Of a DNA stretch of 64,000 nucleotides, positions 33,247-42,214 are shown piece after piece. The stretch covers positions 80,774 through 144,773 of the forward strand of contig JANNCV010000014.1 of the NCBI GenBank assembly GCA_031386985.1. Direction: 5' to 3'. The translations under genes and the position numbers were made by a program. Origin of the DNA: JANJUB01 sp031386985 (lineage in GTDB: Bacteria > Armatimonadota > Fimbriimonadia > Fimbriimonadales > Fimbriimonadaceae). Below the pieces are notes generated by a model. The model saw only the letters and a list, made by a program, of their open reading frames with translations. It made no database searches and was not told the origin of the DNA. Positions within the stretch are counted from its first letter, which is position 1, and each line of letters starts with the position of its first letter.

Positions 33247-34137
33247 ATGGATGCGCTAACGGCAGGAGATTTGATTGAGGTTGTGAGCCCGGCTTCGGGC
33301 CTTCCCAAAGAGAAAACTGCTCGGGCTCAGGCCCTTTTGGAAAGTTGGGGATATCGCGTTCGATTCGGCGAACACGCCTTTCAGCAAACGGATTACCTTG
33401 CTGGTAGCGATCAGGATCGAGCGCATGATTTGATGCGGGCTTTCCTTGATCCGGAAGTTAAGGCCGTTTATTGTTCACGTGGCGGCTACGGTTGCGCTCG
33501 GCTTTTCCCCTTCCTTGATTTGGACATAATGGCGAACTCGGGCAAGATGTTTCTAGGGTTTAGCGACATCACCACCCTTCATCTCGCCCTAAACCGGCGC
33601 GGGCTGGAAACTTACCACGCCCCCATGATGATCACCCTGATGCCAGATCGCCCAGATTGGGTTTATGAGTCGCTGAAATCTGTGCTTTGCGGAGGAAACC
33701 CAATCCCGGAAAGCGCGCCAAAGGGGGAGTGCATCGTTGAAGGTATCGCCGAGGGCGAAGTCACCGGCGGTTGCCTCGTATTAATGTGCGATTCCCTTGC
33801 GACACCTGACTCGATTGACTGCCGGGAAAAGATCGTGCTGATTGAGGATGTGGATGAAAATCCGCATCGAGTTGACGCCCTTCTAACCCACCTAATTAAC
33901 AGCGGGCAAGCTCGAACTGCGGCAGGATTTGTGGTTGGTGAAATGACAAGAACCGACGAAAAGCGCGATCCAACCATTGGCGGAATGCCCTGGCGAGACA
34001 TCGTGACAGATCGCCTCGCCATTCTCGGCAAACCCATGATTGTCAATTATCCATTTGGCCACGCCCCCGCAATGTTATCGTTGCCGCTTGGCCGAGTTGC
34101 TCAGTTGGATGCGAACCGTGGCACTCTATCGTATTAA
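33247..34137 (+). CDS. LD-carboxypeptidase (S66 family)
   Basis: 296-residue S66 serine peptidase, which removes the terminal D-alanine from tetrapeptide muropeptides during cell-wall recycling. Landmarks: DLIEVVSPASGLP, AVYCSRGGYGCARLFPFLD, the nucleophile region MFLGFSDITTLHLAL, and VLIEDVDENPHRVDALLTHL. No signal peptide, so cytoplasmic. Could act downstream of the NamZ-like muramidase at 4870. Its stop is 10 bases before the next gene. Confidence 0.9.
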   Translation: MDALTAGDLIEVVSPASGLPKEKTARAQALLESWGYRVRFGEHAFQQTDYLAGSDQDRAHDLMRAFLDPEVKAVYCSRGGYGCARLFPFLDLDIMANSGKMFLGFSDITTLHLALNRRGLETYHAPMMITLMPDRPDWVYESLKSVLCGGNPIPESAPKGECIVEGIAEGEVTGGCLVLMCDSLATPDSIDCREKIVLIEDVDENPHRVDALLTHLINSGQARTAAGFVVGEMTRTDEKRDPTIGGMPWRDIVTDRLAILGKPMIVNYPFGHAPAMLSLPLGRVAQLDANRGTLSY

Positions 34138-34147
34138 CAATTTGAAT

Positions 34148-35524
34148 ATGGTTCGTTTGTTTCGTTCGTTGTTGGGTGCGTTTGCCGCGAGCTCCTTGGT
34201 TGCCGCCTCTTCGGGGCAGGTTTGGGAGAAGTTGGTAGTGCCCGGTCTCACTTATCGAATGGAGGTGGATTCAGCCCAGCCACGAATGATCCATGCACTG
34301 CGTTGGAGCCCCGGATCGGACGTCAAAGCCCTGCCTGAACTTGCCGGAGGAACCGTCTTCGAGGCGAATCCAAGCTTTGGTCGCGAGACGATTTCGGCGA
34401 TGGCGAAACGAACGGCGGCGGTGGCCGTCATTAACGCAGACTTTTTCCCATTTACCGGCGATCCGATCGGCCTAATGGTTCGCGATGGCGAGCTCCTGAG
34501 CTTGCCGTATCTTAACCGCTCTTCGTTTGCTTGGGGAGCCGGAAAAGCGCACGCATTTGGAGGGTCTTCGGCATCCGTGCAAATGAGAGTTGCGGATTCA
34601 TTGCCACTTTTGATTCCGCAGCTTAACGAAGATTGCAAAGCTGACTCTATATGCATAAATACGCCCGCCGCCGGTTTGGCTAAATCTAAGGCGACGGCAC
34701 TTCATGCAATTATCCGCGTTTCCGCCGGAAGCTGGAAAGTTGGCGCAAAGGCGGTTGGTGAGGTGGAGCAAGTCGTTTCTGGTCAAGATTTGCCAATTCC
34801 GGTTGGAAAATGCATCTTAACGGGCACCGGGACCATGACCGGCGAGGTTTCCAAGCTAAAACCTGGAATGCAAGTCGAGTTCGAGTTGGGCATCGGCCCA
34901 TTTGACTGGACGAAACTAGACCAAGCCATTGGAGGGGGCACAAACCTCGTAACCCGGGGCCTAATCTCCACGGATGCAATCGCTCAAGGATTTGATGCCG
35001 ATTTCACGGAAAAACGCCATCCCCGGACGGCCGTGGGTCGCACTGTCGAGGGCGACCTGTTATTCGTCGCAATTGATGGACGGCAAGAGATTAGCACGGG
35101 TGCAACCATCGAAGAAATGGCGCGCGTGATGCAACGCCTTGGGTGCATGGATGCGATCAATCTGGATGGTGGCGGCTCGACGACATTAAACGTTCTTGGC
35201 CTTACCCTCAATCGCCCCAGCGGCGGGCGCGAACGTGAAGTTGCCAACGGAATCGCGTTTATTGGGAAATCGCCGGTAGCTGAACAAGCCGCCTTAGTGA
35301 TTGACGGGCCAGCAAAGATGGCACCCAAGACTCAGACCTATTTAAAGATTGTGGATTCGAACAAGACACCGGTTGCCAATTCTGAAATCCTTTGGTCGGC
35401 GAGCGGAAGCGGTTGGATTGATCAGGGCGGATTCTTGAGGGCAACGGCGGCGGGCACGATTTTTGTCAGCGCCTACGTACACGGACGAGCAGTCGTGCTT
35501 GGGGTAACTGTCGCCGCGCCTTGA
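34148..35524 (+). CDS. Secreted phosphodiester glycosidase (NAGPA-like) with C-terminal Ig-like domain
   Basis: 458 residues with signal peptide MVRLFRSLLGAFAASSLVAA. The phosphodiester glycosidase domain (NAGPA/DUF2233) is marked by VAVINADFFPFTGDPIGLMV, HPRTAVGRT and DAINLDGGGSTTLNVLG. The last 80 residues are a beta-rich Ig-like extension (LKIVDSNKTPVANSEILWSA). Likely cleaves sugar-phosphodiester bonds of surface polymers. ATG 34148 begins the signal peptide. Its 3' end overlaps the opposite metallopeptidase gene by 59 bases. Confidence 0.88.
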   Translation: MVRLFRSLLGAFAASSLVAASSGQVWEKLVVPGLTYRMEVDSAQPRMIHALRWSPGSDVKALPELAGGTVFEANPSFGRETISAMAKRTAAVAVINADFFPFTGDPIGLMVRDGELLSLPYLNRSSFAWGAGKAHAFGGSSASVQMRVADSLPLLIPQLNEDCKADSICINTPAAGLAKSKATALHAIIRVSAGSWKVGAKAVGEVEQVVSGQDLPIPVGKCILTGTGTMTGEVSKLKPGMQVEFELGIGPFDWTKLDQAIGGGTNLVTRGLISTDAIAQGFDADFTEKRHPRTAVGRTVEGDLLFVAIDGRQEISTGATIEEMARVMQRLGCMDAINLDGGGSTTLNVLGLTLNRPSGGREREVANGIAFIGKSPVAEQAALVIDGPAKMAPKTQTYLKIVDSNKTPVANSEILWSASGSGWIDQGGFLRATAAGTIFVSAYVHGRAVVLGVTVAAP

Positions 35525-36206
35525 CGCTTCGTTTCACGCCCCAAAGCTCCTCAAGCATGCTCAATGCCTCCGGGTCGTGCTCTGCAAGTTGCTTGCGATC
35601 ATAGGGAAAGAAATCGTTTCGTGAGAAGTACGCCTCCGTGCATTCAGCAAAATACTCCATGGGGTTTGTGAGGGCGTAGGCCCGGTCTATTCGTTTATTA
35701 CCTTCGGAATCTTGTCGCTCAATCTTTTCGTATTTGCCGCTTGCCTTAGCTTTCTCGTAGGCGGCTCGAATCGGTTCATTCTTGAATCCCTTAGCCAGAA
35801 CTTGATCGTGGTAAGCGTGCGCGAGTTCATGAAGTGCAAAGTTCGGCATTCGGCGGGTTTCTGCCTCGAAAGTTTGAATATTGGTGAACTCTATCCCCTT
35901 AACCATAGCGGGGTCGCGCCCATTCTCGCGAAGCCAATCCGCCCCGGGATGATATTCTGCGCTGGGTCTGATGTTGGGGTATTCGGGCGAGAAGTACAGC
36001 GTGACTTTTTGAAGCTCGACCACGGCTGGCTTAGGCACCTGTCTCTTGATTTCCTCAAGCTGAGATTTCAAAAGGGTAAGGGCTTTTGTCGTAAGGTCAT
36101 CATTGGCAATCGTGCGGCTAATCTTGACTGTCCAGCCTGCGACTTCGCGCACGTCCCGGTCCAGGGTCTGTGCGCTTAACGCTCCAAGCAATAGAATGCA
36201 AATCAC
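35466..36206 (-). CDS. Secreted HELAHAYH zinc metallopeptidase-like protein
   Basis: 246-residue exported protein; I use GTG 36206 (GTGA overlap with the cyclase stop), which gives the signal peptide MICILLLGALSAQT. The zinc site is FALHELAHAYHDQVL, and a downstream ALTNPMEYFAECTEAYFSRN supplies the third-ligand Glu and a conserved glutamate-rich segment, a layout like anthrax-lethal-factor-type (ATLF) peptidases. The C-terminus (KARRQLPQARLLVRVRRR) is strongly basic and lies in the part that overlaps the opposite gene, so it may be a readthrough extension. Substrate unknown. Confidence 0.75.
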   Translation of the reverse strand: MICILLLGALSAQTLDRDVREVAGWTVKISRTIANDDLTTKALTLLKSQLEEIKRQVPKPAVVELQKVTLYFSPEYPNIRPSAEYHPGADWLRENGRDPAMVKGIEFTNIQTFEAETRRMPNFALHELAHAYHDQVLAKGFKNEPIRAAYEKAKASGKYEKIERQDSEGNKRIDRAYALTNPMEYFAECTEAYFSRNDFFPYDRKQLAEHDPEALSMLEELWGVKRSVKARRQLPQARLLVRVRRR

Positions 36207-37420
36207 GAGGTTAACTCGGAAGCAGCCATGGTCAGTGCCGTTCGAGGCATCCATATCGTTGCGCCGGTCTCCATCACCATTGCTTTCTCGGCGCCAATCG
36301 CGGCGGCGCCACCTGGGATTTGGGTGGCAGCGGCATCGCTAACGCTGATGCCACCGGGCGGACAAACCTTTTGGATATGGGCAGCCATGTCAATAACGTG
36401 AGCGAAGTTGAGCGACGTGATATCGCCCGCTTTAGGTGTGACGACTGAGCCCGAATGAATCCCGACTCGCATCACAAGCGGGGTCCCCAACTTGTTTCGG
36501 AAGGTATTGAATTCAAGAATCGCGGTTTGCAGAAATTTTGAAGCGGCGAAAGCTTGGTGAGCGTGATCGAAGGCCAGCGTCACGCCATCACCCGCCGTCG
36601 AGTGAATGCGTCCCTGAAAGCGCTTGGCTGTCTGCTCGACGAACTGGTGGTATTCGGTAAAAGTAAACTCAACCGAAAGCGGGTCCGCCCCGGATTTCAA
36701 CTGGGTCGAGCCCACCAGATCCACCGAAACAATCGTGATATGTTGTTCCCCAGATTTGAGTTTGTCCTGTAAGGTGACGAGTTGGCGGAGCAAATCTTGG
36801 CGCTCTCGAACAGGGTCCACCATGCCCAATTTCTTGCGAAATTTCTTAACGAAACCGTGCATGATCGCGCCGAGCGCGGCTCCCCCTAAGATAAAAACGA
36901 TGAGCAACGGCGAGGCGATACTGGTGCCCCGAAACACATATGCAAAGAGGCTTTCGGCGAAGAAGAAGATGCCGCCAAATAATGCACCACACATGATGGC
37001 AAGGCGCGAATCGCGCGATAAAGATAAGTTCCAGCACCCAACCCCTATCATAATCAACATAATTGTATGAAAGAAATCTTTCGCCGTGCTGGCAGCATTG
37101 CGATCGGCCGCCACCAATGCAAGCGCCGCTATCGTTGCGCATAAGGCGGAGGCAACGTGACGCCTAGTGTCCGGCTCGATTTCCATAAATGCACTTCGAA
37201 CTTGTTCTACACTAGACTGGTTACGCTCGGGCATCATTCGAGCGGCCAGCCGAACGTATTCGGCGGGAGTGTTCGTGGCTTCTGCAACGGCTTGGATGGC
37301 GGCGTCGTCAAGCTCACCGCCATTGGCAGCCCGAAGGCGCTCCGCGAGCTGAAGCATCTGACTAACGTTGTCATCGCTCAGCCGTTCGGCGTGGTCTACT
37401 TGCGTTCCGAGTTCGCCCAT
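36203..37420 (-). CDS. Membrane class III adenylate/guanylate cyclase
   Basis: 405 residues. A cytosolic N-terminus (residues 1-85, helical) is followed by about four transmembrane helices (88-190) and a class III cyclase domain (about 225-400). Metal-binding Asp residues appear in ITIVSVDLVGSTQLKSG and STAGDGVTLAF, with VMRVGIHSGSV and ITSLNFAHVIDMAAHIQK as expected. Would make cAMP or cGMP in response to a membrane or N-terminal signal. Coupled by 4 bases to the metallopeptidase downstream, hinting at a regulatory pair. Confidence 0.85.
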   Translation of the reverse strand: MGELGTQVDHAERLSDDNVSQMLQLAERLRAANGGELDDAAIQAVAEATNTPAEYVRLAARMMPERNQSSVEQVRSAFMEIEPDTRRHVASALCATIAALALVAADRNAASTAKDFFHTIMLIMIGVGCWNLSLSRDSRLAIMCGALFGGIFFFAESLFAYVFRGTSIASPLLIVFILGGAALGAIMHGFVKKFRKKLGMVDPVRERQDLLRQLVTLQDKLKSGEQHITIVSVDLVGSTQLKSGADPLSVEFTFTEYHQFVEQTAKRFQGRIHSTAGDGVTLAFDHAHQAFAASKFLQTAILEFNTFRNKLGTPLVMRVGIHSGSVVTPKAGDITSLNFAHVIDMAAHIQKVCPPGGISVSDAAATQIPGGAAAIGAEKAMVMETGATIWMPRTALTMAASELTS

Positions 37421-37658
37421 TTTGCGCGCAAGCTGAATTCTACCGGTGAATTGATTCGCAATAGTTCATTGGGATCATTCACGATAGGCCCAATCAACAT
37501 AAACCTTCTCCCGCACAATCCCAAATTGATGAGCCGATCCAACGCCGCCGACCGTTTCGGTCGAACTGCCGGGTCACTTGCGGTCTTGGCGCAAAGCAAA
37601 AGTGAGTTTTCATTGAACCGCTTCAACCCATCAGAACATTCATATCATCATGAATGCC

Positions 37659-38114
37659 ATGGAGAACATCCGAATCGCAAAACCATGCCCCGCCTCTTGG
37701 GAGGAAATGAGCGGTGATGACCAAGTCCGACACTGTCAGAAGTGCAAGCTCAACGTTTTCAATCTCTCTGGAATGACAACGCTGGAGGCGCGCGAGCTTA
37801 TCCAAAATCGCGAAGGGCGAACTTGCGTGCGATTTTATCAACGCGCCGACGGCAAGATTTTGACTCAGGATTGCCCCAAGGGCGTGGCGGCCGTTCGGAT
37901 GCGGCTTGGCCGAATGATCGCGGTTACAGCGGGCTTGGCTTTATTTTGCATCGGCCTGGCAAAAATGGATGAGAATGTAAGGCCGGGACAGCTTGCTCGT
38001 TACAAAGACAAGGCACGCGAGATTGAACCGATTCGAAAGATCATTGATTTCGTGAGCCCACCGCCGACCGTTGTAATGGGGAAAATGCCCGTGATCATGG
38101 GCGAAATGCCTTGA
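37659..38114 (+). CDS. Small Cys-rich membrane protein, first of tandem pair
   Basis: 151 residues (from the second ATG; 37650 is 9 bases earlier). The cytosolic part has RIAKPCPASWEEMSGDDQVR, HCQKCKLNVFNLSGM, TCVRFYQRADGKILTQDCP: five cysteines in a fixed pattern. One transmembrane helix follows (MIAVTAGLALFCIGLA) and a short tail. The same pattern (CPxxWxxM-GD-CxxC-VxNLS-CVRFY-DG-LTxDCP) recurs in hypothetical proteins of several phyla as I remember; a metal or redox centre is plausible but unproven. A TATCAT box lies 10 bases before 37659. Confidence 0.7.
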   Translation: MENIRIAKPCPASWEEMSGDDQVRHCQKCKLNVFNLSGMTTLEARELIQNREGRTCVRFYQRADGKILTQDCPKGVAAVRMRLGRMIAVTAGLALFCIGLAKMDENVRPGQLARYKDKAREIEPIRKIIDFVSPPPTVVMGKMPVIMGEMP

Positions 38115-38146
38115 ACCATTTTGTGCGTTTGCAACATCCAATAGCT

Positions 38147-38623
38147 ATGGATATTCTCGACAACGTTCGCGTCGCGAAACCCTGCGACATGGCTTGGGCT
38201 GAGATGTCGGGCGACGATCAGGTTCGTCATTGCGAGAAATGCAAACACAATGTGTTCAACCTGTCCGGGATGACCTCAGCCGAGGCGCGCGAGCTGATTA
38301 AATCGCGAGAAGGGCGAACATGCGTACGCTTTTATCGCCGCGCCGACGGCAAGATGCTCACGCAAGATTGTCCGGTTGGAATTGCACATTTAAGAATGCG
38401 GTGCGCGAAACTGATTGCGACGGGGGCGGGGCTTTTGCTGTTTTGCCTCGCGCTCGCAAAGATTGATGAGAACGGCAAAGAGGGCAGATTGGAAGATTTC
38501 AAAGAGAGTGCTCGTAATTTTGGGCCAATCCGAAAGGTTATTGACTACGTTGATCCGCCGCATATTACGGGAGTTATTGCTTTCCCGGTGACTCCGACCC
38601 CTTCCAAAATAAAAGGCCCGTAG
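38147..38623 (+). CDS. Small Cys-rich membrane protein, second of tandem pair
   Basis: 158-residue paralogue of the preceding gene: RVAKPCDMAWAEMSGDDQVR, HCEKCKHNVFNLSGM, TCVRFYRRADGKMLTQDCP, then a transmembrane helix (LIATGAGLLLFCLALA) and FGPIRKVIDYVDPP matching EPIRKIIDFVSPP of its neighbour. The two are clearly a local duplication. I use ATG 38147; a TTG at 38111 in frame would overlap the first gene. The tails differ, suggesting divergence of function. Confidence 0.7.
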   Translation: MDILDNVRVAKPCDMAWAEMSGDDQVRHCEKCKHNVFNLSGMTSAEARELIKSREGRTCVRFYRRADGKMLTQDCPVGIAHLRMRCAKLIATGAGLLLFCLALAKIDENGKEGRLEDFKESARNFGPIRKVIDYVDPPHITGVIAFPVTPTPSKIKGP

Positions 38624-38625
38624 GT

Positions 38626-39663
38626 TTACTCAACCCAATCGGCGACAAAAATATTGGTCTCACCTCTAACGCTACCGTTGCGGTTGGAAGCAAAAACGAC
38701 CTTTCCGCCGTCCCGCGAAAACATCGGGAAGCCATCAAAGTCCGGCGTGTGAGTGATTTGCTTTAGCCCACTGCCGTCGGTGTTGATCATAAACAAATTG
38801 AATTCCCTAGACTTTGGATCGCCGTAATTCGAGCAGAAGATGAGCCGTTTGCCGTCAGGGTGAATGAAGGGAGCAAAGCTGGCGGAACCGAGCTTTGTTA
38901 CCTGGCGCTTATGGGCGCCGTTTGAATCCATCAGCCAAATTTCCAGCTTGCTTGGGCGCACCATGTTTTGGGCAAACAACGCCTGAAAATCATCGAGTTC
39001 AGCCTTGGATTCGATCAGATCACGGCGATAAGCGATTTGTTTGCCGTCCCAACTTACAAACGGACCGCCATCGTATCCCGGCTCGTTCGTCAATCGGCGA
39101 ATGTTAGAGCCATCAATATTCGCCCGGTAAATCTCCAAGTCGCCTTCAAATCCGCCGGTAAACGTGATGTATTTGCCGTTCGGATCAACGGTGGTTTCGG
39201 CCAGGTAGCCGCGCTTCTTGATGAGCGCCTTTAGCCCGGAACCGTCGGCATTAGCTCGGTAAATGGAGAATTCTGGATTCACCATCCATACGTAACCCTT
39301 CGTCATGTCCAGCGGTTTCTGGGCACCCTTGTTTAGTTCGTGGGTGCTACTGAATAAGATGCTCTTACCATCAGGAGTGAAATAGCTACAAGTGCATCGC
39401 CCGTGCCCGGTGCTGACCAGCTTCTTCTGAGAGCCGTCGGCGTTCATTGTGAAAATTTGCTCGTCCGGGTACTCCGCTTGGCGGGTTTGGTAGATAATCT
39501 TTGTGCCGTCTTTACTCCAATAAGCCTCAGCGTTCTGCCCGCCGAAAGTCAGTTGGCGAATGTTCGTCAGATGGGGCTCTTGGGCATTATTGGGGATGGC
39601 ACGCCAAGTGGGCCAAGCGGCAAAGTGGGGTTGAAGGGCCAGAAAAGCAAGCGGAGCAAGCAC
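38626..39663 (-). CDS. TolB-like beta-propeller (PD40) protein
   Basis: 345 residues with signal peptide MLAPLAFLALQPHFA and repeated PD40 blades: IRQLTFGGQNAEAYWSKDG, SPDG-like YFTPDGKSILFSS, NIRRLTNEPGYDGGPFVSWD, LKQITHTPDFDGFPMFSRDG. These periplasmic propellers bind partners, as TolB does, though a Tol-Pal neighbourhood is absent. Start is GTG 39663 with AAGGA five bases upstream, one of the clearer Shine-Dalgarno sites here. Faces the tandem Cys-rich pair. Confidence 0.85.
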   Translation of the reverse strand: MLAPLAFLALQPHFAAWPTWRAIPNNAQEPHLTNIRQLTFGGQNAEAYWSKDGTKIIYQTRQAEYPDEQIFTMNADGSQKKLVSTGHGRCTCSYFTPDGKSILFSSTHELNKGAQKPLDMTKGYVWMVNPEFSIYRANADGSGLKALIKKRGYLAETTVDPNGKYITFTGGFEGDLEIYRANIDGSNIRRLTNEPGYDGGPFVSWDGKQIAYRRDLIESKAELDDFQALFAQNMVRPSKLEIWLMDSNGAHKRQVTKLGSASFAPFIHPDGKRLIFCSNYGDPKSREFNLFMINTDGSGLKQITHTPDFDGFPMFSRDGGKVVFASNRNGSVRGETNIFVADWVE

Positions 39664-39758
39664 GTTCCTTAGAGTAACCCGCGTCGGGCTTCGATGGCTT
39701 GATCAAGGTGACGAATCGTTGCTCCGGTTATCTTGACGTTAAATTCTTTAGCCTCGAT

Positions 39759-40172
39759 TCAGGGCAATCCTTCCCCGAACCACAGAGCTAGTTCTGTTCC
39801 GGCCGCTTCGAGGTCGCTTGAACTGTGCGTCAAATTATCATCTATCGTTAAGGCAAAGTCACCCCGAATGGTGCCAGGGTCTGCATCGAGCGGGTTTGTA
39901 GCTCCCATCATGGTTCGAACGGCTTTGATGGCGTTTGTTCCGCGCACGGCCATGGCAACCACCAAACCACTCGTGAGATAACTCACGACGTCTTCAAAAA
40001 ACCCCTTGCCTCGATGCTCGCCGTAGTGCTCTTCAACGGTGACTCGGTTTGGTTTCACGAGCTTCAGGCCGACGATGGTTAAACCACGGGCCTCAATTCG
40101 GCGAATAATCTCGCCATTCAAACGCCGGCTCACTCCGCCCGGCTTAATCAACACTAATGTCGTCTCTTCCAT
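39759..40172 (-). CDS. ndk: Nucleoside-diphosphate kinase
   Basis: 137-residue NDK, which balances NTP pools through a phospho-histidine. H116 in NLTHSSSD is the catalytic residue (usually NxIHGSD); ETTLVLIKPGGV at the start and MGATNPLDADPGTIRGDF are intact. After the TGA stop the same frame remains open for 29 more codons with coding-like composition (see findings). Upstream TATCCT lies 9 bases before the ATG. Immediately follows fumC on the same strand. Confidence 0.94.
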   Translation of the reverse strand: MEETTLVLIKPGGVSRRLNGEIIRRIEARGLTIVGLKLVKPNRVTVEEHYGEHRGKGFFEDVVSYLTSGLVVAMAVRGTNAIKAVRTMMGATNPLDADPGTIRGDFALTIDDNLTHSSSDLEAAGTELALWFGEGLP

Positions 40173-40196
40173 TTCTCTAAGAGGATACCTTGGGGG

Positions 40197-41591
40197 CTAG
40201 GTAGGATAGGTCATCTCGATCGGGATAACCCAAGCATCGAACTCAGCATCGGTCACATAGCCTGACTTGACCGCGGCTTCTCTCAGGGTTGATCCCTCCT
40301 TATGTGCCTTCTTTGCAATCGCCGCGGCTTTATCGTAACCAATGTGCCGGTTCAGGGCCGTGACTTGCATTAAATTGGAGTCCAAGTTAGCGTTTATTTT
40401 TTCAAGATTGGGCTCGATTCCGATGGCGCAGTTATCGTTAAAGGCTTGGCAGGAATCGCCCAAAAGCTGAATCGAAGTAAGCACGTTATGCACCATCACT
40501 GGCTTGAACACATTCAATTGGAAATTTCCCTGCGATCCCGAAAAGGCAACCGCCGCATCGCAGCCAAAAACCTGTGCAACCACCATCGTGAGGGCTTCGC
40601 TTTGGGTGGGGTTTACCTTGCCCGGCATGATTGAGGAGCCGGGCTCGTTCTCTGGAATGGTAATTTCGCCGATGCCGTTTCGGGGGCCACTGGCAAGCCA
40701 GCGCACATCGTTTGCCATCTTCATCAACGCTCCTGCTAAGGTGCGCAAGCTGGCGCTCACTTGGACGAGCGCATCGTGCGCGCTAAGTGCCGCGAATTTA
40801 TTCGGGGCAGAAACAAAAGGAAAACCCGTTTCTTTAGCAAAATAGGAAGCCGCCAAGTCGCCAAACTTGGGGTGGGCATTGAGCCCGGTGCCCACTGCGG
40901 TTCCGCCAATGGCAAGTTCGTACAGTCCCTTCTCAGCGTGTCTCACTTCTTCCAGGCAGTAGTCAATCTGAGCTACCCATCCGCCGATTTCTTGGCCGAG
41001 GGTGATCGGGGTCGCGTCTTGTAGGTGGGTGCGACCAACTTTGCAGATGTCTACGAATGCCTCCGATTTCGCATGAAGCGTCTCGCGCAGTAGCAAAACG
41101 GAAGGGTAAAGCTGACGATGAAGTTCCTCAACGACGGCAATGTGCATTGCCGTCGGGAAGGTGTCATTGCTACTTTGGCCCCGGTTTACATGATCGTTCG
41201 GGTGTACCGGCGTTTTGCTCCCCATCGTGCCGCCCGCGATTTCAATTGCGCGATTGCTAATGACTTCGTTCGAGTTCATGTTGCTTTGCGTTCCCGAACC
41301 GGTTTGGAAAACGACGAGGGGAAAGTGATCGTTGAGCTTGCCGTCCACAACTTCCTGGGCCGCTTTAACGATAAGATCGGCGATGTCCTGGGGCAGTTCG
41401 CTGAGCTCGGCGTTAGCTAGCGCCGCACCTTTCTTGAGGATTCCCATCGCCCGAATAATCGCGCGAGTCATCTTAAAGCGGTCGGTGCCGATAGGGAAAT
41501 TTTGGATGGATCGCTGGGTTTGGGCTCCCCAATATCGCGTGCTCTCAACCGCCATATCGCCCATGGAGTCTTTCTCAATTCGAACGCTCAT
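40197..41591 (-). CDS. fumC: Fumarate hydratase class II
   Basis: 464-residue class II fumarase interconverting fumarate and malate in the TCA cycle. SSIMPGKVNPTQ near residue 318 is the superfamily signature loop; SGSGTQSNMN-like TGSGTQSNMNSNEVISNRA, VHPNDHVNRGQSSNDTFPT and GRTHLQDATPITLGQE are all conserved. Length is normal. Upstream TACCAT lies 10 bases before the ATG; ndk follows after 24 bases, so fumC-ndk may be co-transcribed. Confidence 0.96.
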   Translation of the reverse strand: MSVRIEKDSMGDMAVESTRYWGAQTQRSIQNFPIGTDRFKMTRAIIRAMGILKKGAALANAELSELPQDIADLIVKAAQEVVDGKLNDHFPLVVFQTGSGTQSNMNSNEVISNRAIEIAGGTMGSKTPVHPNDHVNRGQSSNDTFPTAMHIAVVEELHRQLYPSVLLLRETLHAKSEAFVDICKVGRTHLQDATPITLGQEIGGWVAQIDYCLEEVRHAEKGLYELAIGGTAVGTGLNAHPKFGDLAASYFAKETGFPFVSAPNKFAALSAHDALVQVSASLRTLAGALMKMANDVRWLASGPRNGIGEITIPENEPGSSIMPGKVNPTQSEALTMVVAQVFGCDAAVAFSGSQGNFQLNVFKPVMVHNVLTSIQLLGDSCQAFNDNCAIGIEPNLEKINANLDSNLMQVTALNRHIGYDKAAAIAKKAHKEGSTLREAAVKSGYVTDAEFDAWVIPIEMTYPT

Positions 41592-41630
41592 TTGAATCCA
41601 AATGGTACCGCGATCTTGTGATTTCGAAAC

Positions 41631-42161
41631 CTAGCCGCGAATAATCGAGGCTTTTTTGACTCTATCACCCTGCTTCAGAGCCGCCAGAATTTCGTTGCCA
41701 AAAACAACTTTCCCAAAGCACGTATAGCTTCCATCTAAGAAAGTAGCCGGGCCGAGGAGGATGTGAAACTGAGAATCGCCGGAATCGCGATCATTGGGCT
41801 TGGCCGATAAACCGACCATACCCGCCTCGTTGAAGCTCTTTCCCGTGTCTTCAAACGGGATGCGAACATCGCCGGCCTCAGTGGAGTTTGTGGGGCCAAA
41901 CTGAGCCAAAAAGGGCTTGGGGGAGCGCTCGACGCGATGAAAAGGTTTGCCATCGTAGAAGCCTTTCTGGGTCAAATCCATGATATGAGCCGTCGCTCTG
42001 GGGGCTTCCTTTGTGAAGAGGCGAATAAAGAGATTGCCCCGACTCTCGATTTCGAGCTTCAAAAGCGTCTCACCTTTAGCGGGCGAAAACGTAGCTTGAG
42101 CCAACCCCAGGCTTGCGAGGAGAAAGAGCACAAAACCTACAAAGGATCGAAAGGCGTTCAT
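41631..42161 (-). CDS. Secreted cyclophilin-type peptidyl-prolyl isomerase
   Basis: 176 residues: signal peptide MNAFRSFVGFVLFLLASLGLA then one cyclophilin domain (APRATAHIMDLTQKGFYDGK, FHRVERSPKPFLAQFG, DSGDSQFHILLGPATFLDGS, YTCFGKVVFGNEIL). The active-site Arg is present in FHRVE; the usual SQFFI is SQFHI. Assists folding outside the cytoplasm. TATCAT lies 9 bases before the ATG. Confidence 0.9.
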   Translation of the reverse strand: MNAFRSFVGFVLFLLASLGLAQATFSPAKGETLLKLEIESRGNLFIRLFTKEAPRATAHIMDLTQKGFYDGKPFHRVERSPKPFLAQFGPTNSTEAGDVRIPFEDTGKSFNEAGMVGLSAKPNDRDSGDSQFHILLGPATFLDGSYTCFGKVVFGNEILAALKQGDRVKKASIIRG

Positions 42162-42214
42162 TTACTTTCAATGATACGACGATTGGGGCGGGGAAATGTT
42201 GCGGTCAAGTGATG

